Part shown: positions 9,230 through 17,662 of the stretch, piece by piece
Layout of the letters: every line of letters begins with the position of its first letter
Numbering within the stretch: position 1 is the stretch's first letter
NCBI GenBank assembly: GCA_028716975.1
Contig: JAQUOU010000012.1
Span: 1 to 64,000, forward strand
Source: Methylobacter sp.
Lineage (GTDB): Bacteria > Pseudomonadota > Gammaproteobacteria > Methylococcales > Methylomonadaceae
Length of the DNA stretch: 64,000 nucleotides
Direction: 5' to 3'
The notes under the pieces: generated by a model
The model's database searches: none
The model's input: the letters and a program-made list of their open reading frames with translations, nothing else
What the model was told of the DNA's origin: nothing
Made by a program: the position numbers and the translations under genes

Positions 9230-9949
9230 TTATTTTTTAAACAGCGTAATGGATTGAGATCCATCATCAATGGTTAAGCGGTAACGCCCTAATACACTCA
9301 TCCCCAACAACTTGTTTTTCCCCAATAGTGCGTCCGCAATGAAGGCCACCTCTACATTTTCAACGCTTTCTCCGGCTATTTTCATTTCCTGCAACATGCC
9401 TATTTTTGCTTCGGCCTGGCCATTCGCAGTCTGCATTGTTTTTTGAATAAACGGGTAATCGGCCAAGCCTAATTCAGCTATCAACGAGTCCGGCAAAACG
9501 ACTAAATCCGCCCCGGTGTCGATTACCATATCTATAGTCTGCCAGACTCTGCCATTGCCGGAGAGGGATACGGAAACCATAATATGACTGCCTTGGAGAC
9601 GGGTCGGCAAAACTATATGATTGGGTTCATCTTGTTTTTTATTGATAATAACGATGCGTTCAATCTGTCCTGTGGCAGTGCGGCTGATGATATGATTGAA
9701 TGAAGTCAAGAGCTGTTGAAGTTGCTGCTCCAAACTGCCGCTGGTAGTGATTTTTTCTTCATTTTGAGTATTTTCCAGGCCAGTGATCTGAATTTTCATC
9801 CGGCTTTGCAGTGACAGGATTTGCTTAAACAGATCGTCAGACTCTTCCGCCGTTTGAGCAGTGGCGCTTAGTACCGCCAATACTAAGCCCGCAAGACCTA
9901 ATAATCCCCGTGGTTTAATAAACCCGGTGAGGGTGGCAAAAGTTGTCAT
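9230..9949 (-). CDS. Retropepsin-like aspartic protease with signal peptide
   Basis: The 239-residue protein has a hydrophobic N-terminal segment (LLGLAGLVLAVLSATAQTA) that looks like a signal peptide. It is followed by a coiled or charged linker and a C-terminal clan AA single-domain aspartic protease. The catalytic motif is DTGAD at about residue 143, within VIDTGADLVVLPDSL, and the hydrophobic-hydrophobic-Gly motif is near LLGMSVLGRY. Such proteins dimerise to form the active site and usually act in the periplasm; the substrate is unknown. It stands alone between repeats and an intergenic stretch. The start at 9949 fits the signal peptide. Confidence 0.8.
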   Translation of the reverse strand: MTTFATLTGFIKPRGLLGLAGLVLAVLSATAQTAEESDDLFKQILSLQSRMKIQITGLENTQNEEKITTSGSLEQQLQQLLTSFNHIISRTATGQIERIVIINKKQDEPNHIVLPTRLQGSHIMVSVSLSGNGRVWQTIDMVIDTGADLVVLPDSLIAELGLADYPFIQKTMQTANGQAEAKIGMLQEMKIAGESVENVEVAFIADALLGKNKLLGMSVLGRYRLTIDDGSQSITLFKK

Positions 9950-10355
9950 TGGCCTTCAATCCGTCTATTCATTCAGGTCACTTAAGTGATCGGTTACATT
10001 AAAATAACACACAAAATATTTAAAAAAGCCAATTTTAATTGACTGTCATAAGTAGTGTTCTAAATTCAAGTGGTATGGGCGCCGTTTATGTTTAACTGAA
10101 TTATTCATGCTCATCCCTGATAACATTTAAATTTGGCTTTAGAAATATCCTGTTTAATTTGATTATTTCACTAACTGGTGAGCAGCAAATTCAGCGGCTC
10201 TTTGAGAAACGAAGCAGCCTATAATAAGGGGATAATACTCATACCTTATAACTACGGTGATGCATTGGAGGAAATTAGTTGTATCCTTTGATTGGCTCCG
10301 CCGAAGGTGAGTAAGTATAGGGCGTATCGTATGTTGTTGTGATTAAGCGTTGATA
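9950..10355. other. Intergenic, divergent promoter region
   Basis: This 400-bp AT-rich stretch lies between the divergent protease and outer-membrane protein genes and must hold their promoters. No specific operator or hairpin could be assigned. Confidence 0.35.
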
Positions 10356-11132
10356 ATGAAATCAAAAACCAGCCGTAACTCTTATAAAAAATGTGTTTGC
10401 TTGTTTTGTTTAAGTAACTTTATCCTGGGATTGGACACTGCAACGGCTAGAGACGGCGCTAGAGCCCACCCCATTAAAAAAATAGACACCACTCCCAATA
10501 ATCGCGATGAAGACATTTGGACCTTTACCCTGGAGTCCAATACCTATCGTAGTACGGTCTATTTAAGCCCGGTGCTGGATTTCTCCTCAAGAAATGGCTG
10601 GGACATACAGATTGCCTCCTATAATATACCCGCGTACGGCGGAGGCGCTCAGAACTACGAATGGGACAGCTATATCAACCTGTCGAAGACCTTCGATATT
10701 AACGCCCAATTTAAAGCGCTGTTAGGAACCCAGAACGGCACTACTTTATTTTCAACGCAACGGCAGTTTCATAACGTGGAATACGCCTTGGCCCTCTATC
10801 AGCCTATTCCTGCCGCCAATATCCACGCAGGCCCCTACTGGGCAAATAAGGCGCTCTCTACCACCACGGATGTATTCGCCTATACCGCGGGGTTTGGCGT
10901 GGAACTCATCAAGAACAAGCTGGCGGTTCAGGGAGATTATTTTAGCGGTCACAGCAATGTCTCCGGCGCTATTGTCAATGTGCTTTATCGAATCCTGCCT
11001 CAAGCTCAAGTCTATATCGGCGTGGGCGTGCCTGAAACACATTCCGGCAATGAATTTTACGGCACCGTGGGTTTCAGCGTATTTTCAAAAGCAAGCGCTG
11101 AAGAGGTTGACCCCCCCACAGTGGAGCAGTGA
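10356..11132 (+). CDS. Predicted outer-membrane beta-barrel protein, family not recognised
   Basis: I chose ATG 10356 (258 aa) rather than the TTG six bases earlier. The N-terminus has a basic stretch and a hydrophobic run (CLFCLSNFILGLDTATA) resembling a signal peptide. The mature part has alternating aromatic/polar strands (WTFTLESNTYRSTVYLSPVLDF, VYIGVGVPE, FYGTVGFSVFSK) typical of a small barrel of 8-10 strands. An acidic tail follows the last strand. No enzyme motif is seen. It precedes the DUF1345 gene by 119 bp, and co-expression is uncertain. Confidence 0.55.
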   Translation: MKSKTSRNSYKKCVCLFCLSNFILGLDTATARDGARAHPIKKIDTTPNNRDEDIWTFTLESNTYRSTVYLSPVLDFSSRNGWDIQIASYNIPAYGGGAQNYEWDSYINLSKTFDINAQFKALLGTQNGTTLFSTQRQFHNVEYALALYQPIPAANIHAGPYWANKALSTTTDVFAYTAGFGVELIKNKLAVQGDYFSGHSNVSGAIVNVLYRILPQAQVYIGVGVPETHSGNEFYGTVGFSVFSKASAEEVDPPTVEQ

Positions 11133-11251
11133 GCCGATTGGCCGCAGTTATTCATAACCGTGGCTACGGCAAATTTGACACTCTTACACGTATCTATTGA
11201 CTCTGTTGGACAGGTAAATTTTTTTAATCTACCAAAAAGGCTAATTGCCAT

Positions 11252-11899
11252 ATGTTGCATCATCTCAAGGTTCGTCCACGACTGACAACTGCTTTGCTGG
11301 TTATAGGCATAATTCATTTCTTCCTGTTGCCGGAAAGCTGGCGAACCGTTACGAAATTATTAACGGCCTGGGATTTTGGCATCTTCCTTTACCTGATACT
11401 GATAAGCATCATGATGGGTAAATCGGATATAGCTACCATACGAGCGCGAGCGACCGCAGAGGATGAGGGGGCTTTAATAATTCTTGTCTTCACCGTTATT
11501 TCTGTCATGGCAAGTCTGGTGGCCATTGTGGCAGAACTGGCAACTGCGAAAGCACAAACCGATACTTCTCATGTTCACATTATCCTGACGGGAATTACCG
11601 TTGTCTTATCGTGGATGTTTATGCAAACCATGTTTGCACTGCATTATACCCATGAATATTACAATCGCCATGCAAGAACCAACAATGGAGGACTGGAATT
11701 CCCCGATGACAATCTTCAACCCGATTATTGGGATTTTATTTATTTCTCCTTCATAATTGGCACAGCAGCACAAACCGCTGACATTAATATCACTTCGCAA
11801 TCCTTTCGCCGGCTGGTAACACTTCATTGTGTCATTGTATTTTTTTTCAACATAACGATTTTAGCGTTGACGGTCAATATAGGCGCCAGCCTCCTCTAA
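11252..11899 (+). CDS. DUF1345 family integral membrane protein
   Basis: The 215-residue hydrophobic protein has five or six membrane segments (ALLVIGIIHFFLLPESW, FGIFLYLILISIMMG, ALIILVFTVISVMASLVAI, IILTGITVVLSWMFMQTMF, LHCVIVFFFNITILAL). It has the DUF1345 signature: HYTHEYY, and later DFIYFSFIIGTAAQTAD. The family's function is unknown, and some members are annotated as acid- or phosphate-related membrane proteins on thin grounds. An AAAAAGG purine run lies about 11 nt before ATG 11252. The gene ends just before a palindromic repeat. Confidence 0.85.
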   Translation: MLHHLKVRPRLTTALLVIGIIHFFLLPESWRTVTKLLTAWDFGIFLYLILISIMMGKSDIATIRARATAEDEGALIILVFTVISVMASLVAIVAELATAKAQTDTSHVHIILTGITVVLSWMFMQTMFALHYTHEYYNRHARTNNGGLEFPDDNLQPDYWDFIYFSFIIGTAAQTADINITSQSFRRLVTLHCVIVFFFNITILALTVNIGASLL

Positions 11900-11948
11900 T
11901 AAATAACGTCTCAGGAGTCCACCGCCTTGCCCAACCAATGGGTGAACC

Positions 11949-12043
11949 TGAGAAAGCCCTTCATGCTTCGACAGGGCTCTCCTGAGCATAGCCGAAGGGC
12001 TCAGCACGAATGGCTTTCTCATGTTCCAACTGCGGTTTTTAGG
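11949..12043. repeat. Palindromic repeat (copy 4) with CAACTGCGGTTTTTAGG tail
   Basis: The arms TGAGAAAGCC-TTC at 11949 and their inverted copy ending at 12021 have two mismatches over 17 bp. The core is almost identical to that at 9.0 kb, and the shared tail is at 12027-12043. It lies between convergent genes, so it may act as a bidirectional transcription barrier. Confidence 0.75.
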
Positions 12044-12044
12044 A

Positions 12045-13088
12045 TCAAGGCGCTGTAATGGGTGACAGCCGAAACAAAGAAGGTCGATTTTCCCGCTTTT
12101 GATCCACGACAACCCAAGGGCGCAGCTCTTGATCAATCGCCAGACCTTCGGGTTTCACTATTTCCTTGGGCAGTTTCCAATAGGCACTTTCACGCACCTT
12201 AACCTCTTCCGGCTTCAGCTTCCCTTCCAGCCTGATTAATAATGCGCTTTCGTCGGATAACAGGTAAACGCGTCCATCCGGCCCCAAGGTAATGTCGCTC
12301 CCGTCTTTTGCAAGCTTGCTAAGGCTCTCTGCAAATTCCCAGACCTTCAGCGCCACTAATCGTCCTTTGGCGGGAAACGTAAAGGCCTTGCCCGGCTTGA
12401 GGAAAGTCTCAGAACTGTAACCGATAGCTCCCTCGTTTTCAGGACCGAATTCCACCAGCAACGACGGTTTCTTCTCCTTGAGCAGCAATACATGACCTTG
12501 CCGCAACAGGATCATGCCTTCGCCCCGCGAATTAGGCTCTGCCTGCCAGGACTTGTTCAAGTTATGAAGAGTGGTAGGGTCAAGTTGGAAAGATGCCACC
12601 TGCTTGCTCAAATCCTTGTCCAGGCAGCGAACCTGCGCGGTTACCTCGGCGAGCAGGCAGACATTGCCGAGACCATCCAGTGCAATCGCTTCCCATTGGG
12701 AGAACTCATGTGTCTTCCCGTCTACCAGACTGCTTGCATCCAGCGCTCGTATATTAGGCGTACCTGAAGAAAGCGTCCGGCTGAACCGGGCGATCTGATA
12801 GTCCGAATCGCCCACGGCGAGAAAATCAATTTCCGGAGCATCCTCCAAAACCAAAGCAAGCCCTGAAAGCTCCGTAACAAGCATTTGGTAAGACGTTTCT
12901 ATACTCAGTCTTTGACCGGGTTGGAGGCCATCAACCACCGAAAATCCAATGCCGGAAAAACTACCGGCAAAGAGAGCGGAGGCGAGCATTACCATGAACT
13001 TGGTGCTTTCCCGGATATTCTTCCCATCTATGCGCATCAGTTGGAATGAACAGGATGTGCCGGCATTCCGGCCGTTTCCCATGCCCAT
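12045..13088 (-). CDS. Secreted or periplasmic beta-propeller-like protein (SdiA-regulated-like)
   Basis: The 347-residue protein is translated 3 nt after the CotH gene, so the two form an operon. The N-terminal hydrophobic stretch (FMVMLASALFAGSFSGIGF) suggests export; a start at an internal Met (residue 18) would put it closer to the N-terminus. The rest shows repeated beta segments with LALVLEDAPEIDFLAVGDSD, WEAIALDGLGNVCLLAE, SDITLGPDGRVYLLSDES and PEGLAIDQELRPWVVVD. This pattern is shared by SdiA-regulated or esterase-like propellers. Function is unknown. Partnership with the CotH-like kinase is inferred from position only. Confidence 0.55.
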   Translation of the reverse strand: MGMGNGRNAGTSCSFQLMRIDGKNIRESTKFMVMLASALFAGSFSGIGFSVVDGLQPGQRLSIETSYQMLVTELSGLALVLEDAPEIDFLAVGDSDYQIARFSRTLSSGTPNIRALDASSLVDGKTHEFSQWEAIALDGLGNVCLLAEVTAQVRCLDKDLSKQVASFQLDPTTLHNLNKSWQAEPNSRGEGMILLRQGHVLLLKEKKPSLLVEFGPENEGAIGYSSETFLKPGKAFTFPAKGRLVALKVWEFAESLSKLAKDGSDITLGPDGRVYLLSDESALLIRLEGKLKPEEVKVRESAYWKLPKEIVKPEGLAIDQELRPWVVVDQKRENRPSLFRLSPITAP

Positions 13089-13091
13089 GAC

Positions 13092-14639
13092 TCAGCGATT
13101 CCCCATTTGCCGGGTAAGCGTTTCGTAGCGCTCTTTCGCATAGTCTGACATTTCCTTTTCTCGTTGGAGGTCTTGCCGCTCCGGGGGCGCCAATTGCGCG
13201 TTAAGCTTCCCGACCAAGTTATCCCGGACTTCTTGAATCTTGTCCTTGAGCGGCCCAGCCTCTCCCGTTCCATAAAGCAGTGTCAGATATTTGCCAAGTT
13301 GGGTGCGGAAACGCGTGTCCAGCTCCGGCATGCCGAAGAGCTTGTCAAAAAGCAGGCGCGGAGCTTTGGCGACATCCGAATAGGAATAGCTGCGGGCAGG
13401 ACCTCCAGGGCTATCGTAATCAAAAGTATTGTCCATATCCCAGGTTATCAGCTTCCATTTGCCGCTGGGTTCATGCCAGTAAAGAATGTCGTTGTTAAAA
13501 TTGCCGTAAGCGCTGTCCCAGTGGCCGACTGTTGCCGCGGCCACGGCGTAATTCATCACGCTGTCCAGATCCAGCACAGCGCCCAGCGCCGCGGGGTCAG
13601 CAGCGGCGTCGATATGCGTCTTCAAGCCCTTAGCGCCGGTCAGCAACTCGGCAAGCCTGGATTTTTGGCCGGCATCCTGATCGTCGTATTTCTTGCCGTT
13701 GATATACTCCGGCTCCAGGCAGTCCGGCGTTAACCCGCGCTCCCCTTTGAGAGCGCACCCGTGGGTCATCGATAAAAAGGTGGGCTTGGAATCATCGTAG
13801 CGCATCCGGAAGAAGCCTTTGTCTATGGGTTCGGCGATGAGATAGGCGCGGCGGAAGCGATTATTGCACTGTCTGTCCTTATCGCTGGCGCATAACTGGA
13901 ACTCCACGGCCGTATAAACGCTGCGGTATACCGGAGCTCCCCTAAGGGTCGTGGGCGTTACCTTTTCAGCCTGCGCCGCAGCCCAGCTTGCGGTGTATTC
14001 GCGGGCCAGCAGGCCATTGCCGGAATCATTTAGTCCGCTGGAGTCATTGTAACTGCGCCGCAGGCTGAGTTCATCAAGGCCGTGCACTTTCCGGTTCTTT
14101 AGGGCGGCTTGCGTAGCCGCGTCGTATTGCATCTCGCGCCAGCCTTCGCCGCCCTGCCTGGTGTAAACCTTGTTCACCTTGTCGAAGGCGACGCTGAACT
14201 GCAAACGAGGAATACAGCGCGAGGTGTTTCCCCGCACCCGCATAGCGACGTTCTTCAGCACCAGCCCGTCCAGAACGAAATAGCGGACATGTCCCCATTT
14301 GACATTATCTTTCTTAACGCAGCCATTATTTTTTTCATCGTCATGGAGCTGGTTCCAAACGGCTTGATTCATCTTGATGTAGAGATGATGAATCTTACTA
14401 TCGAACAAATTGCTTTCGGTCAAATCCCAGAGCGCTTGTCCTGTGAGCTCCTGGGCCGGTTTTGCATTGGCAGGTTTTGCCTGAATAGGGCTTGTGCCGA
14501 ATATTGCTGTGAGTGCGGCGGCGATTAATACAAAATGAATAAACCGGCAAGTGTTGAAGCCTTTTAGGGACATGTCCTTAAAGTGCGGAATGCTTGGGGT
14601 CAAACTTGACTGATCTAAAGGTTCATCGGTTCTAGACAT
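13092..14639 (-). CDS. CotH-family kinase-like protein, exported
   Basis: The 515-residue protein has the CotH signatures: LDELSLRRSYNDSS, AREYTASWAAAQ near the middle, AYLIAEPIDKGFFRMRY, and the metal-binding segment WKLITWDMDNTFDYD. CotH proteins are atypical protein kinases first described in Bacillus spore coats and also found in secreted bacterial proteins. A signal-like segment (FIHFVLIAAALTAIFG) begins about residue 33. A second ATG at residue 23 with AAGGAC just before it would place that segment nearer the start and is a good alternative. The annotated start has GGAG about 8 nt upstream. It precedes the propeller-like gene in an operon; the substrate is unknown. Confidence 0.8.
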   Translation of the reverse strand: MSRTDEPLDQSSLTPSIPHFKDMSLKGFNTCRFIHFVLIAAALTAIFGTSPIQAKPANAKPAQELTGQALWDLTESNLFDSKIHHLYIKMNQAVWNQLHDDEKNNGCVKKDNVKWGHVRYFVLDGLVLKNVAMRVRGNTSRCIPRLQFSVAFDKVNKVYTRQGGEGWREMQYDAATQAALKNRKVHGLDELSLRRSYNDSSGLNDSGNGLLAREYTASWAAAQAEKVTPTTLRGAPVYRSVYTAVEFQLCASDKDRQCNNRFRRAYLIAEPIDKGFFRMRYDDSKPTFLSMTHGCALKGERGLTPDCLEPEYINGKKYDDQDAGQKSRLAELLTGAKGLKTHIDAAADPAALGAVLDLDSVMNYAVAAATVGHWDSAYGNFNNDILYWHEPSGKWKLITWDMDNTFDYDSPGGPARSYSYSDVAKAPRLLFDKLFGMPELDTRFRTQLGKYLTLLYGTGEAGPLKDKIQEVRDNLVGKLNAQLAPPERQDLQREKEMSDYAKERYETLTRQMGNR

Positions 14640-14807
14640 GAGAGTTACTCCTTAAACTGGCTCGGACGTTAACATCGCGATCCAGGCAACCTACAAACAA
14701 TAACAAAAATGTATGGGCTAACTGTCGACGATGGTAACTTAGGATAATAGAATGGTCACGTATGCATCTTAAGCTAAGTCAGATGAAATTTTTAGTATTA
14801 CATTATT

Positions 14808-14990
14808 CTACTTTGTCAGATTATGCATCAGCGCGTCGTACTCGTCTGGAAGCAGGTATCAAGCGCCATTGATGGCAGGCATAAATCTATCCATGGAGTC
14901 TGGATTCATGCGGGGCAGAATAGCCCTGGGTGACTCCATGCCCGAATGATGATCATGGAAAAATAGTGATGATGTAATCTGACAAAGTAG
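14808..14990. repeat. MITE-like repeat, family 2 (copy 1)
   Basis: CTACTTTGTCAGATTA at 14808-14823 is repeated in inverted form at the right end (14975-14990), giving a 183-bp element with 16-bp terminal inverted repeats. The interior around 14880-14925 (ATCCATGGAGTCTGGATTCA) matches, in inverse orientation, the interior of the element at 57.5-57.8 kb. No open frame is present. It lies in the divergent promoter region between the CotH gene and the esterase pair. Confidence 0.8.
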
Positions 14991-15122
14991 CCTTAACTGT
15001 AAGCGCCGCTGTAACAAGTTATTATTGAGTTCGAGTATCGTTTTACTTCTTTCAACCTCAGTTGTGAAAAATCAACGCTCAGACTTAACTCAAACGAAAA
15101 AACTTTCCCGTACCCATTACCC

Positions 15123-16061
15123 ATGCCCGACTTTGATCCCACTTACGGATATAACCTGGAGCAATTGCTGCACATTAAACCACCGCCGCGGCCGGAGGGT
15201 TTCGCTGCATTCTGGCAGGCTCGCCATGCGCGCGCCATGAAGCTGAACCCGCGTCCGCGCCTCAACCATTACGGCGGATTTCATTCCGATTACGAGTGTC
15301 ATGACTTCAGTTACCGCAGCACCGATAATGTAGAGATAGGCGGGTGGGCGTTGACTCCCAAACGGATGCCGGTAACACGCGGCGTGATAGTGGGGCATGG
15401 TTACGGCGGACGTGATGGACCGGATTTTGATCTCCCGATTTCCGGCGCGGCCTTCTTATTTCCCTGTTTTCGGGGCTTATCCCGGAGCCGGCACTGGCCG
15501 ATTTCCGATAATCCCAGCTATCACGTGCTGCATGACATCGACAAACGCGACCATTACATTCTGGGCGGATGTGTAGAAGACTTGTGGCTTGCGGTGTCCG
15601 CTGTGTTGGCGCTGTTTCCAGCCGCGGCAGGTCATCTGGCTTATCTCGGCATCAGTTTCGGCGGCGGTATCGGCGCCTTGGCGCTGCCGTGGGATTCGCG
15701 CATTCAGCGCGCCCATTTTAATGTGCCCAGTTTCGGTAATCATCCATTACGGCTGCAATTGCCGACTTGGGGCAGCGCGGCGGCAGTGCAGAATTATCAA
15801 CGAACGCACGGTAATATTCTTGCAACATTAAGTTATTATGATGCAGCAGTTGCCGCCCAAAGCATTCAGATACCTGTGCATGTGGCGGCGGCACTGGCTG
15901 ACCCGGTGGTGGCTCCTCCGGGACAATTCAGCATTTACAATGCGCTGCCAGGGAGAAAAAAGCTATTCGTGCTTGACAGGGGACATTCCGATTACCCCCG
16001 CCAGGCTGCCCAAAAAAAAGCATTATTGTTGGAGTTACAGGAATTTTTCAGCGATTTATGA
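15123..16061 (+). CDS. Acetyl xylan esterase-like alpha/beta hydrolase (CE7 family)
   Basis: The 312-residue protein matches the AXE1/CE7 layout. An N-terminal FAAFWQARHARA segment is followed by VGHGYGGRDG (oxyanion region), then the nucleophile elbow GISFGGG with Ser at about 178, the acid in ALADPVVAPPGQF, and the base in RGHSDYP. CE7 enzymes remove acetyl groups from sugars and short esters, including cephalosporin C. No signal peptide is seen, so action is cytoplasmic. The stop codon overlaps the start of the next esterase gene (ATGA), showing translational coupling. The natural substrate is unknown. No clear ribosome binding site precedes ATG 15123. Confidence 0.8.
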   Translation: MPDFDPTYGYNLEQLLHIKPPPRPEGFAAFWQARHARAMKLNPRPRLNHYGGFHSDYECHDFSYRSTDNVEIGGWALTPKRMPVTRGVIVGHGYGGRDGPDFDLPISGAAFLFPCFRGLSRSRHWPISDNPSYHVLHDIDKRDHYILGGCVEDLWLAVSAVLALFPAAAGHLAYLGISFGGGIGALALPWDSRIQRAHFNVPSFGNHPLRLQLPTWGSAAAVQNYQRTHGNILATLSYYDAAVAAQSIQIPVHVAAALADPVVAPPGQFSIYNALPGRKKLFVLDRGHSDYPRQAAQKKALLLELQEFFSDL

Positions 16062-16786
16062 ACCGCGAGTATTACTGCTGGCACAGCCCTCGCTTAGGGA
16101 GAAACATGGAATTGCTGGTGTTTGGCCATGCAGGGGCTAAGGTATTGGTATTCCCGACCCGTGACGGGCGCTTTTATGAATATGAAAATCTTGGGCTTGT
16201 CCATGCCCTGGCGCATAAAATCGACGCCGGACACCTGCAATTGTATTGCGTAGACAGCATAGATCAGGAGACTTTTTACTGCTGCTGGCGGCATCCGGCT
16301 GAGCGAATCCAACGCCATATCCAGTTCGAGGAATACATTCTTAATGAAGTCATGCCCTTCATGGCCGGCAAAAACCCGCATCCCTGCACCATCGTTCAGG
16401 GTTGTAGCCTGGGCGCCTTCCATGCCACTAATATTGCCTTCCGTCATCCTCATCTTTTTCAAAAACTGTGTGCATTTTCAGGCCGTTATGATTTGACGAT
16501 GCCTGTGGATCACTTCCCAAACCTGTTTGACAACTACTACGACGAAAACATCTATTACCACACTCCCACCCACTTTCTTCCCCAGCTTGAATGCGAATGG
16601 CGGGTACAGCATTTACGAAGGCTTGACATAGTGCTCACCATCGGCAAAGAGGATCCGTTTCTCGGCAATAACCACCATCTGAGCGGTATATTACGGCGCA
16701 AAGGCATCTGGCACAGCCTGCACGAGTGGGATGGACGCGCTCACCGCGGCAGCTACTGGCGGCAAATGGCGCGCCTTTATGTGTAA
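16058..16786 (+). CDS. Esterase family protein (esterase D/PHB-type alpha/beta hydrolase)
   Basis: The 242-residue hydrolase overlaps the previous gene by 4 nt. The nucleophile motif is GCSLGA at about residue 112, inside VQGCSLGAFHATNIAFRHP. The strand VLVFPTRDGRFYEYEN supplies the oxyanion region, the acid probably lies in TIGKEDPF, and the base in WDGRAHRGSYW near the C-terminus. It belongs to the putative-esterase clan (ESTHER esterase D-like). No signal peptide is evident. It probably works with the upstream CE7-like enzyme, though no carbohydrate gene lies next to them. Confidence 0.75.
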   Translation: MNREYYCWHSPRLGRNMELLVFGHAGAKVLVFPTRDGRFYEYENLGLVHALAHKIDAGHLQLYCVDSIDQETFYCCWRHPAERIQRHIQFEEYILNEVMPFMAGKNPHPCTIVQGCSLGAFHATNIAFRHPHLFQKLCAFSGRYDLTMPVDHFPNLFDNYYDENIYYHTPTHFLPQLECEWRVQHLRRLDIVLTIGKEDPFLGNNHHLSGILRRKGIWHSLHEWDGRAHRGSYWRQMARLYV

Positions 16787-17209
16787 CAAAATTACAGTGA
16801 ATGGTCATTGGGTTTCCCTGAAAAAATAGTTTTGCAGGCTGGATTTAAGATTACGTGATTTGCATTTTCTGGCTGAACAGATTCATGCCCGCCAGAGTAA
16901 TTTCATTAGAAGGCACTGTTTTCAGTATCGAAATAATTTATCTGTAGTCGCACTATCAAAATGACGGCTGTGCTCAGTCATGATCTGCCCTTCGGCATGC
17001 GCATACGCTTTGCAGATAAGCCTATCGAAATCACCGTATTAACCGATTTGGCAATCCCGCTGTAGCGATTATGATCGCTATAATGAAGAATATTCAAAAT
17101 AAGCTTTTGCAAAAATAGCGCCTCCTTAAAGTATTTCGATTGACATTTTCTCTTTTAATCTTAAAATATCATCCATACAGATGGTATATAGATGTTTAGG
17201 AGATGGTAA
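16787..17209. other. Intergenic with probable promoter for the RHH regulator gene
   Basis: A TTGACA box at 17140-17145, with an AT-rich -10-like stretch (AAATAT, 17164-17169) at 18-bp spacing, could drive the downstream pair. The symmetrical words CATCCATACAGATGGTAT at 17170-17187 lie at the start region and are candidates for an RHH operator. TAGCGATTATGATCGCTA near 17062 is a small hairpin. All of these are weak calls. Confidence 0.4.
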
Positions 17210-17641
17210 ATGGTTAATAAGAACGTACATGAAATTCATCCGAAAGTTTCAAAGGCAAGCGACACCGAGAAAATTACGATTAATCTCGGACTCGTCGATC
17301 TGGGACAAATTGACCTGCTGGTGCAGGAAGGTTTTTACTCCAACCGGACCGACCTGATTCGCACAGCGATCCGTAACCAGTTAACCGCGCATGCTGAAGT
17401 GGTTCGCCAGACTGTCGCCCGCAAAAGCCTGGTGCTTGGACTGCAGCATTATTCGCGCGCCGACCTGGAAGCAATGCAGAATACAGGTCAGAAACTGCAG
17501 ATCCAGGTGCTGGGCCTAGCCAGCATCGGCGACGATGTTTCGCCGGAACTGGCGCTGGCCACAATCGAATCGCTGGTTGTTCTTGGTGCGCTGCATGCCA
17601 GCCCTGCCGTTAAAAGCGCCCTCGCCGGACGTATTCGCTAA
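17210..17641 (+). CDS. CopG-type ribbon-helix-helix transcriptional regulator
   Basis: The 143-residue protein has an RHH fold near residues 22-65: the beta strand EKITINLGLVDLGQIDLLV is followed by the helices EGFYSNRTDLIRTAIRNQL, the classic RHH consensus. The C-terminal part (LEAMQNTGQKLQIQVLGL, DDVSPELALATIESLVVLG) is a conserved companion region found in proteins next to PHB-depolymerase-like genes. RHH proteins dimerise and often repress their own operon. The esterase gene starts 21 nt after its stop, so the pair is probably one transcript. AGGAGATGGTAA places a good ribosome binding site before ATG 17210. Confidence 0.8.
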   Translation: MVNKNVHEIHPKVSKASDTEKITINLGLVDLGQIDLLVQEGFYSNRTDLIRTAIRNQLTAHAEVVRQTVARKSLVLGLQHYSRADLEAMQNTGQKLQIQVLGLASIGDDVSPELALATIESLVVLGALHASPAVKSALAGRIR

Positions 17642-17662
17642 CTTCAACTTGGGATACCCTCA

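Noticed and set aside
5886-12043. A CRISPR array, given many short repeats
   Set aside because: Repeats are palindromic modules with variable order and no regular spacers; no cas genes are present.
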